NCBI RefSeq assembly: GCF_050947335.1
Contig: NW_027473340.1
Location: forward strand, 620,001-684,000
Reading direction: 5' to 3'
From: Megachile rotundata
Taxonomy: Eukaryota; Arthropoda; Insecta; Hymenoptera; Megachilidae
DNA length: 64,000 nucleotides
The notes beneath the pieces were generated by a model. The model saw only the letters and a list, made by a program, of their open reading frames with translations. It made no database searches and was not told the DNA's origin. Shown piece by piece: positions 50,610 to 63,000 of the stretch. Each line of letters opens with the position of its first letter. Positions within the stretch are counted from its first letter, which is position 1. The translations under genes were made by a program, and so were the position numbers.

Positions 50610-52680
50610 AATCTCCCAAATACAATCTCCCAAATACAATCATACAATCACAATCATACAATCACAATCATACTTTCACAATCATACTATCACAATCATA
50701 CAATCACAATCATACAATCACAGTCATACAATCACAATCATACAATCACAATCATACTATCACAATCATACAATCAGAATCATAAAAAAACAATTATAAA
50801 ACCTTAATTATACAACCACAATCATTCGATCGCAATCATACAATCACAATCATACAATCGCAATCATACAATCACAATCACACAATCACAATCATACAAT
50901 CACAATCATACAATCACAATCATACAATCACAATCATACAATCACAATCATACAATCACAATCATACAATCACAATCATACAATCACAATCATACAATCA
51001 CAATCAAAGAATCACAATCATACGATCGCAATCATACAATCACAATCATACAATTACAATCTCCCAAATACAATCTCCCAAATACAATCATACAATCACA
51101 ATCATACAATCACAATCATACAATCAATATCATACAATCACAATCATACAATCGCAAGCATACAATCACAATCATACAATCTGAATCATACAATCACAAT
51201 CATACAATCATAATCATACAAGTAGAATCATACATCACAATCATACAATCACAATCATACAATCGCAATCATACAATCACAATCATACTTTCACAATCAT
51301 ACAATCACAATCATACAATCACAATCATACAATCACACTCATACAATCACAATCATACAATCACAATCATACAATCACAATCATACAATCGCAATCATAC
51401 AATCACAATCATACCATCACAATCATACAATCACAATCATACAATCACAATCATACATTCAAAATCATGCAATCACAATCATACAATCACAATCATGCAA
51501 TCACAATCATACAATCAGAATCATACAATCACAATCATTCAATAACAATCGTACAATCACAATCGCACAATCACAATCGCACAACCACAATCAGACAATC
51601 ACACTCATACAATCAAAACCATACAATCACAATCATACAATCACAATCATACCATCACAATCATACTTTCACAATCATACAATCACAATCATACAATCAC
51701 AATCATACAATCACAGTCATACAATCACAATCATACAATCACAATCATACAATCACAATCATACAATCGCAATCATACAATCACTATCATACAATCTCAA
51801 TCATACAATCACAATCATACAATCATAATCATACAATTACAATCATACATCACAATCATACAATCACAATCATACAATCGCAATCATACAATCACAATCA
51901 TACAATCACAATCATACAATCATAATCACACAATTACAATCATACATCACAATCATACAATCACAATCATACAATCGCAATCATACAATCACAATCATAC
52001 AATCGCAATCATACAATTACAATCTCCCAAATACAATCTCCCAAATACAATCATACAATCACAATCATACAATCACAATCATACAATCACAATCATACAA
52101 TCACAGTCATACAATCACACTCATACAATCACAATCATACAATCACAATCATACAATCACAATCATACAATCGCAATCATACAATCACAATCATACAATC
52201 TCAATCATACAATCACAATCATACAATCACAATCATACAATCATAATCATACAATCACAATCATACAATCACAATCATACAATCAATATCATGCAATCAC
52301 AATCATACAATCGCAAGCATACAATCACAATCATACAATCTCAATCATACAATCACAATCATACAATCATAATCATACAAGTAGAATCATACATCACAAT
52401 CATACAATCACAATCATACAATCGCAATCATACAATCACAATCATACTTTCACAATCATACAATCACAATCATACAATCACAATCATACAATCACACTCA
52501 TACAATCACAATCATACAATCACAATCATACAATCACAATCATACAATCGCAATCATACAATCACAATCATACAATCACAATCATACAATCACAATCATA
52601 CAATCACAATCATACAATCACAATCATACAATCACAATCATACATTCAAAATCATGCAATCACAATCATACAATCACAAT
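50610..52680 (+). repeat. 10.33 kb-offset duplication, copy 1
   Basis: Contains the degenerate A7 block, a long canonical run, AAAGAATC, CGATCG at 51023, AAGTAG at about 51220 and ATGC at 51467 and 52291. Partners lie at +10,329 (A7 block), +10,357 (CGATCG, ATGC 51467) and +10,343 (ATGC 52291). Confidence 0.85.
50782..50809 (+). repeat. Pair of highly degenerate satellite units with A7, copy 1
   Basis: This 28-base block aligns without gaps to two canonical units but with 9 mismatches (4 in the first unit, 5 in the second). Six of the eight expected C positions are lost. It contains the only A7 homopolymer type I saw in the window and the word AACCTTAATT. The flanking units are ordinary (CAGAATC before, ATACAACC after). 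Confidence 0.9.
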
Positions 52681-55600
52681 CATGCAATCACAATCATACA
52701 ATCAGAGTCATACAATCACAATCATTCAATAACAATCGTACAATCACAATCGCACAATCACAATCTCACAACCACAATCAGACAATCACACTCATACAAT
52801 CACAACCATACAATCACATTCATACAATCACAATCATACAATCACAATCATACAATCACAATCATACAATCATAATCATACAAATAGAATCATACATCAC
52901 AATCATACAATCACAATCATACAATCAGAATCATACTATCACAATCATACAATCAATATCATTCAATCACAATCATACCATCGCAAGCATACAATCACAA
53001 TCATACAATCTCAATCATACAATCACAATCATACAATCATAATCATACAAATAGAATCATACATCACAATCATACAATCACAATCATACAATCACAATCA
53101 TACAATCACAATCATACAATCACAATCATACAATCACAATCATACAATCACAATCATACAATCACAATCATACCATCACAATCATACTTTCACAATCATA
53201 CAATCACAATCATACAATCACAATCATACAATCACAGTCATACAATCACAATCATACAATCAGAATCATACATCACAATCATACAATCACAATCATACAA
53301 TCGCAATCATACAATCACAATCATACAATCACAATCATACAATCATAATCATACAATTACAATCATTCATCACAATCATACAATCACAATCATACAATCA
53401 CAATCATGCAATCACAATCATACAATCAGAATCATACAATCACAATCATTCAATAACAATCGTACAATCACAATCGTATAATCACAATCGCACAGCCACA
53501 ATCAGACAATAACACTCATACAATCACAATCATACAATCACAATCATACAATCACAATCATACCATCACAATCATACTTTCACAATGATACAATCACAAT
53601 CATACAATCACAATCATACAATCACAATCATACAATCACAGTCATACAATCACAATCATACAATCACAATCATACTATCACAATCATACAATCACAATCA
53701 TACAATCACAATCATACAATCACAATCATACAATCACAATCATACAATCACAATCATACAATCACAATCATACAAAGGCAAGCATACAATCACAATCATA
53801 CAATCTCAACCATACAATCACAATCATACAATCACAATCATGCAATCACAATCATACAATCATATTCATACAATCACAATCATACAATCACAATCGTACA
53901 TTCACAATCGTACAATCACAATCGCACAACCACAATCAGACAATCACACTCATACAATCACAATCATACAATCACAATCATACAATCACAATCATACAAT
54001 CACAATCATACAATCACAATCATACAATCACAATCATACAATCACAATCATACAATCACAATCATACAATCACAATCATACAATCACAATCATACTATCA
54101 CAATCGTACAATCACAATCGTACAATCACAATGTCACAACCACAATCAGACAATCACAATCATACAATCACAATCATACAATCACAATCATACAATCACA
54201 ATCATACAATCACAATCATACAATCACAATCATACAATCACAATCATACAATGACAATCATACAATCACAATCATACTTTCACAATCATACTATCACGAT
54301 CATACAATCACAATCATACAATCACAGTCATACAATCACAATCGTACAATCACAATCATACTATCACAATCATACAATCACAATCATACAATCACAATCA
54401 TACAATCACACTCATACAATCACAATCATACAATCGCAATCATACAATCACAATCATACAATCGCAATCATACAATCATAATCATACAATCACAATCATA
54501 ACATCACAATCATACTTTCACAATCATACAATCACAATCATACAATCTCAATCATACAATCACAATCATACAATCACAATCATACAATCATAATCATACA
54601 ATCACAATCATACAATCACAATCATACAATCAATATCATACAATCACAATCATACAATCGCAAGCATACAATCACAATCATACAATCTCAATCATACAAT
54701 CACAATCATACAATCACAATCATACTATCACAATCATACAATCACAATCATACAATCACAATCATACAATCACAATCATACAATCATAATCATACAATCA
54801 CAATCATACAATCACAATCATACAATCAATATCATACAATCACAATCATACAATCGCAAGCATACAATCACAATCATACAATTACAATCATTCATCACAA
54901 TCATACAATCACAATCATACAATCACAATCATGCAATCACAATCATACAATCAGAATCATACAATCACAATCATTCAATAACAATCATACATTCAAAATC
55001 ATGCAATCACAATCATACAATCACAATCATGCAATCACAATCATACAATCAGAATCATACAATCACAATCATTCAATAACAATCGTACAATCACAATCGT
55101 ATAATCACAATCGCACAACCACAATCAGACAATAACACTCATACAATCACAATCATACAATCACAATCATACAATCACAATCATACCATCACAATCATAC
55201 TTTCACAATCATACAATCACAATCATACAATCACAATCATACAATCACAGTCATACAATCACAATCATACAATCACAATCATACTATCACAATCATACAA
55301 TCACAATCATACAATCACAATCATACAATCACAATCATACAATCACAATCATACAATCACAATCATACAAAGGCGAGCATACAATCACAATCATACAATC
55401 TCAACCATACAATCACAATCATACAATCACAATCATGCAATCACAATCATACAATCATATTCATACAATCACAATCATACAATCACAATCGTACATTCAC
55501 AATCGTACAATCACAATCGCACAACCACAATCAGACAATCACACTCATACAATCACAATCATACAATCACAATCATACAATCACAATCATACAATCACAA

Positions 55601-56250
55601 TCATACAATCACAATCATACAATCACAATCATACAATCACAATCATACAATCACAATCATACTATCACAATCGTACAATCACAATCGTACAATCACAATG
55701 TCACACCCACAATCAGACAATCACAATCATACAATCACAATCATACAATCACAATCATACAATCACAATCATACAATCACAATCATACAATGACAATCAT
55801 ACAATCACAATCATTCTTTCACAATCATACTATCACAATCATACAATCACAATCATACAATCACAGTCATACAATCACAATCATACAATCACAATCATAC
55901 TATCACAATCATACAATCACTATCATACAATCACAATCATACAATCACACTCATACAATCACAATCATACAATCTCAATCATACAATCTCAATCATACAA
56001 TCACAATCATACAATCATAATCATACAATTACAATCATACATCACAATCATACAATCACAATCATACAATCGCAATCATACAATCACAATCATACAATCG
56101 CAATCATACAATTACAATCTCCCAAATACAATCTCCCAAATACAATCTCCCAAATACAATCATACAATCACAATCATACAATCACAATCATACAATCACA
56201 ATCATACAATCACAATCATACAATCACAATCATACAATCACAATCATACA
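52260..56250 (+). repeat. 4.13 kb higher-order repeat of the right end, copy R1
   Basis: Markers: ATGC after CAATATC at 52291, CAGAATC-ATACTATC at 52926, AAGGCAAGC at 53777, GTCACAACC at 54133, AAGGCGAGC at 55372, GTCACACCC at 55700, then a three-CTCCC series near 56120. Partners in R2 lie at +4,137, +4,124, +4,124, +4,124, +4,138 and +4,138. Between about 52.69 and 52.91 kb the copies differ more (CAGAGTC and CTCACAACC here). Confidence 0.85.
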
Positions 56251-56399
56251 ATCACAGTCATACAATCACACTCATACAACCACAATCATACAATCACAAT
56301 CATACAATCACAATCATACAATCGCAATCATACAATCACAATCATACAATCTCAATCATACAATCACAATCATACAATCACAATCATACAATCATAATC

Positions 56400-59300
56400 A
56401 TACAATCACAATCATACAATCAATATCATGCAATCACAATCATACAATCGCAAGCATACAATCACAATCATACAATCTCAATCATACAATCACAATCATA
56501 CAATCATAATCATACAAGTAGAATCATACATCACAATCATACAATCACAATCATACAATCGCAATCATACAATCACAATCATACTTTCACAATCATACAA
56601 TCACAATCATACAATCACAATCATACAATCACACTCATACAATCACAATCATACAATCACAATCATACAATCACAATCATACAATCGCAATCATACAATC
56701 ACAATCATACAATCACAATCATACAATCACAATCATACAATCACAATCATACAATCACAATCATACATTCAAAATCATGCAATCACAATCATACAATCAC
56801 AATCATGCAATCACAATCATACAATCAGAATCATACAATCACAATCATTCAATAACAATCGTACAATCACAATCGCACAATCACAATCGCACAACCACAA
56901 TCAGACAATCACACTCATACAATCAAAACCATACAATCACAATCATACAATCACAATCATACCATCACAATCATACTTTCACAATCATACAATCACAATC
57001 ATACAATCACAATCATACAATCACAGTCATACAATCACAATCATACAATCAGAATCATACTATCACAATCATACAATCAATATCATTCAATCACAATCAT
57101 ACAATCGCACGCATACAATCACAATCATACAATCTCAATCATACAATCACAATCATACAATCATAATCATACAAATAGAATCATACATCACAATCATACA
57201 ATCACAATCATACAATCACAATCATACAATCACAATCATACAATCACAATCATACAATCACAATCATACAATCACAATCATACAATCACAATCATACCAT
57301 CACAATCATACTTTCACAATCATACAATCACAATCATACAATCACAATCATACAATCACAGTCATACAATCACAATCATACAATCAGAATCATACATCAC
57401 AATCATACAATCACAATCATACAATCGCAATCATACAATCACAATCATACAATCACAATCATACAATCATAATCATACAATTACAATCATTCATCACAAT
57501 CATACAATCACAATCATACAATCACAATCATGCAATCACAATCATACAATCAGAATCATACAATCACAATCATTCAATAACAATCGTACAATCACAATCG
57601 TATAATCACAATCGCACAGCCACAATCAGACAATAACACTCATACAATCACAATCATACAATCACAATCATACAATCACAATCATACCATCACAATCATA
57701 CTTTCACAATCATACAATCACAATCATACAATCACAATCATACAATCACAATCATACAATCACAGTCATACAATCACAATCATACAATCACAATCATACT
57801 ATCACAATCATACAATCACAATCATACAATCACAATCATACAATCACAATCATACAATCACAATCATACAATCACAATCATACAATCACAATCATACAAA
57901 GGCAAGCATACAATCACAATCATACAATCTCAACCATACAATCACAATCATACAATCACAATCATGCAATCACAATCATACAATCATATTCATACAATCA
58001 CAATCATACAATCACAATCGTACATTCACAATCGTACAATCACAATCGCACAACCACAATCAGACAATCACACTCATACAATCACAATCATACAATCACA
58101 ATCATACAATCACAATCATACAATCACAATCATACAATCACAATCATACAATCACAATCATACAATCACAATCATACAATCACAATCATACAATCACAAT
58201 CATACAATCACAATCATACTATCACAATCGTACAATCACAATCGTACAATCACAATGTCACAACCACAATCAGACAATCACAATCATACAATCACAATCA
58301 TACAATCACAATCATACAATCACAATCATACAATCACAATCATACAATCACAATCATACAATCACAATCATACAATGACAATCATACAATCACAATCATA
58401 CTTTCACAATCATACTATCACGATCATACAATCACAATCATACAATCACAGTCATACAATCACAATCGTACAATCACAATCATACTATCACAATCATACA
58501 ATCACAATCATACAATCACAATCATACAATCACACTCATACAATCACAATCATACAATCGCAATCATACAATCACAATCATACAATCGCAATCATACAAT
58601 CATAATCATACAATCACAATCATAACATCACAATCATACTTTCACAATCATACAATCACAATCATACAATCTCAATCATACAATCACAATCATACAATCA
58701 CAATCATACAATCATAATCATACAATCACAATCATACAATCACAATCATACAATCAATATCATACAATCACAATCATACAATCGCAAGCATACAATCACA
58801 ATCATACAATCTCAATCATACAATCACAATCATACAATCACAATCATACTATCACAATCATACAATCACAATCATACAATCACAATCATACAATCACAAT
58901 CATACAATCATAATCATACAATCACAATCATACAATCACAATCATACAATCAATATCATACAATCACAATCATACAATCGCAAGCATACAATCACAATCA
59001 TACAATTACAATCATTCATCACAATCATACAATCACAATCATACAATCACAATCATGCAATCACAATCATACAATCAGAATCATACAATCACAATCATTC
59101 AATAACAATCATACATTCAAAATCATGCAATCACAATCATACAATCACAATCATGCAATCACAATCATACAATCAGAATCATACAATCACAATCATTCAA
59201 TAACAATCGTACAATCACAATCGTATAATCACAATCGCACAACCACAATCAGACAATAACACTCATACAATCACAATCATACAATCACAATCATACAATC

Positions 59301-60385
59301 ACAATCATACCATTACAATCATACTTTCACAATCATACAATCACAATCATACAATCACAATCATACAATCACAGTCATACAATCACAATCATACAATCAC
59401 AATCATACTATCACAATCATACAATCACAATCATACAATCACAATCATACAATCACAATCATACAATCACAATCATACAATCACAATCATACAATCACAA
59501 TCATACAAAGGCGAGCATACAATCACAATCATACAATCTCAACCATACAATCACAATCATACAATCACAATCATGCAATCACAATCATACAATCATATTC
59601 ATACAATCACAATCATACAATCACAATCGTACATTCACAATCGTACAATCACAATCGCACAACCACAATCAGACAATCACACTCATACAATCACAATCAT
59701 ACAATCACAATCATACAATCACAATCATACAATCACAATCATACAATCACAATCATACAATCACAATCATACAATCACAATCATACAATCACAATCATAC
59801 TATCACAATCGTACAATCACAATCGTACAATCACAATGTCACACCCACAATCAGACAATCACAATCATACAATCACAATCATACAATAACAATCATACAA
59901 TCACAATCATACAATCACAATCATACAATGACAATCATACAATCACAATCATTCTTTCACAATCATACTATCACAATCATACAATCACAATCATACAATC
60001 ACAGTCATACAATCACAATCATACAATCACAATCATACTATCACAATCATACAATCACTATCATACAATCACAATCATACAATCACACTCATACAATCAC
60101 AATCATACAATCTCAATCATACAATCTCAATCATACAATCACAATCATACAATCATAATCATACAATTACAATCATACATCACAATCATACAATCACAAT
60201 CATACAATCGCAATCATACAATCACAATCATACAATCGCAATCATACAATTACAATCTCCCAAATACAATCTCCCAAATACAATCTCCCAAATACAATCA
60301 TACAATCACAATCATACAATCACAATCATACAATCACAATCATACAATCACAATCATACAATCACAATCATACAATCACAATCAT
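56400..60385 (+). repeat. 4.13 kb higher-order repeat of the right end, copy R2
   Basis: Partner of R1. Markers: ATGC at 56428, CAGAATC at 57050, AAGGCAAGC at 57901, GTCACAACC at 58257, AAGGCGAGC at 59510, GTCACACCC at 59838. The copies part after the CTCCC series near 60290, where R2 continues with ATACTATC and R1 with CAGTC. Confidence 0.85.
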
Positions 60386-60919
60386 ACTATCACAATCATA
60401 CAATCACAATCATACAATCACAATCATACAATCACAATCATACAATCACAATCATACAATCGCAATCATACAATCACAATCATACAATCACAATCATACA
60501 AGCACAATCATACATTCAAAATCATGCAATCACAATCATACAATCACAATCATGCTATCACAATCATACAATCAGAGTCATACAATCACAATCATTCAAT
60601 AACAATCGTACAATCACAATCGCACAATCACAATCGCACAACCACAATCAGACAATCACACTCATACAATCACAACCATACAATCACAATCATACAACCA
60701 CAATCATACAATCACAATCATACAATCATAATCATACAAATAGAATCATACATCACAATCATACAATCACAATCATACAATCGCAATCATACAATCACAA
60801 TCATACTTTCACAATCATACAATCACAATCATACAATCACAATCATACAATCACACTCATACAATCACAATCATACAATCACAATCATACAATCACAATC
60901 ATACAATCGCAATCATACA

Positions 60920-63000
60920 ATTACAATCTCCCAAATACAATCTCCCAAATACAATCTCCCAAATACAATCATACAATCACAATCATACAATCACAATCAT
61001 ACTTTCACAATCATACTATCACAATCATACAATCACAATCATACAATCACAGTCATACAATCACAATCATACAATCACAATCATACTATCACAATCATAC
61101 AATCAGAATCATAAAAAAACAATTATAAAACCTTAATTATACAACCACAATCATTCGATCACAATCATACAATCACAATCATACAATCGCAATCATACAA
61201 TCACAATCACACAATCACAATCATACAATCACAATCATACAATCACAATCATACAATCACAATCATACAATCACAATCATACAATCACAATCATACAATC
61301 ACAATCATACAATCACAATCATACAATCACAATCATACAATCACAATCATACAATCACAATCAAAGAATCACAATCATACGATCGCAATCATACAATCAC
61401 AATCATACAATTACAATCTCCCAAATACAATCTCCCAAATACAATCATACAATCACAATCATACAATCACAATCATACAATCAATATCATACAATCACAA
61501 TCATACAATCGCAAGCATACAATCACAATCATACAATCTCAATCATACAATCACAATCATACAATCATAATCATACAAGTAGAATCATACATCACAATCA
61601 TACAATCACAATCATACAATCGCAATCATACAATCACAATCATACTTTCACAATCATACAATCACAATCATACAATCACAATCATACAATCACACTCATA
61701 CAATCACAATCATACAATCACAATCATACAATCACAATCATACAATCGCAATCATACAATCACAATCATACAATCACAATCATACAATCACAATCATACA
61801 ATCACAATCATACATTCAAAATCATGCAATCACAATCATACAATCACAATCATGCAATCACAATCATACAATCAGAATCATACAATCACAATCATTCAAT
61901 AACAATCGTACAATCACAATCGCACAATCACAATCGCACAACCACAATCAGACAATCACACTCATACAATCAAAACCATACAATCACAATCATACAATCA
62001 CAATCATACCATCACAGTCATACTTTCACAATCATACAATCACAATCATACAATCACAATCATACAATCACAGTCATACAATCACAATCATACAATCACA
62101 ATCATACAATCACAATCATACAATCGCAATCATACAATCACTATCATACAATCTCAATCATACAATCACAATCATACAATCATAATCATACAATTACAAT
62201 CATACATCACAATCATACAATCACAATCATACAATCGCAATCATACAATCACAATCATACAATCACAATCATACAACCATAATCACACAATTACAATCAT
62301 ACATCACAATCATACAATCACAATCATACAATCGCAATCATACAATCACAATCATACAATCGCAATCATACAATTACAATCTCCCAAATACAATCTCCCA
62401 AATACAATCATACAATCACAATCATACAATCACAATCATACAATCACAGTCATACAATCACACTCATACAATCACAATCATACAATCACAATCATACAAT
62501 CACAATCATACAATCGCAATCATACAATCACAATCATACAATCTCAATCATACAATCACAATCATACAATCACAATCATACAATCATAATCATACAATCA
62601 CAATCATACAATCACAATCATACAATCAATATCATGCAATCACAATCATACAATCGCAAGCATACAATCACAATCATACAATCTCAATCATACAATCACA
62701 ATCATACAATCATAATCATACAAGTAGAATCATACATCACAATCATACAATCACAATCATACAATCGCAATCATACAATCACAATCATACTTTCACAATC
62801 ATACAATCACAATCATACAATCACAATCATACAATCACACTCATACAATCACAATCATACAATCACAATCATACAATCACAATCATACAATCGCAATCAT
62901 ACAATCACAATCATACAATCACAATCATACAATCACAATCATACAATCACAATCATACATTCAAAATCATGCAATCACAATCATACAATCACAATCATGC
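60920..63000 (+). repeat. 10.33 kb-offset duplication, copy 2
   Basis: Partner of 50610-52680. Markers: A7 block at 61111, CGATCG at 61380, ATGC at 61824 and 62634. Differences include three rather than two CTCCC words at its left end, and TCGATCAC rather than TCGATCGC just after the A7 block. Confidence 0.85.
61111..61138 (+). repeat. Pair of highly degenerate satellite units with A7, copy 2
   Basis: Identical 28-base block, 10,329 bases after the first. Its repetition within a larger duplicated context argues against a sequencing error. Confidence 0.9.

Noticed and set aside
50782..50809. A7/CCTTAATT island as a promoter or a poly(A) insertion scar
   Set aside because: It aligns gaplessly to two satellite units, lies in non-coding DNA, and has no flanking duplication or downstream gene.
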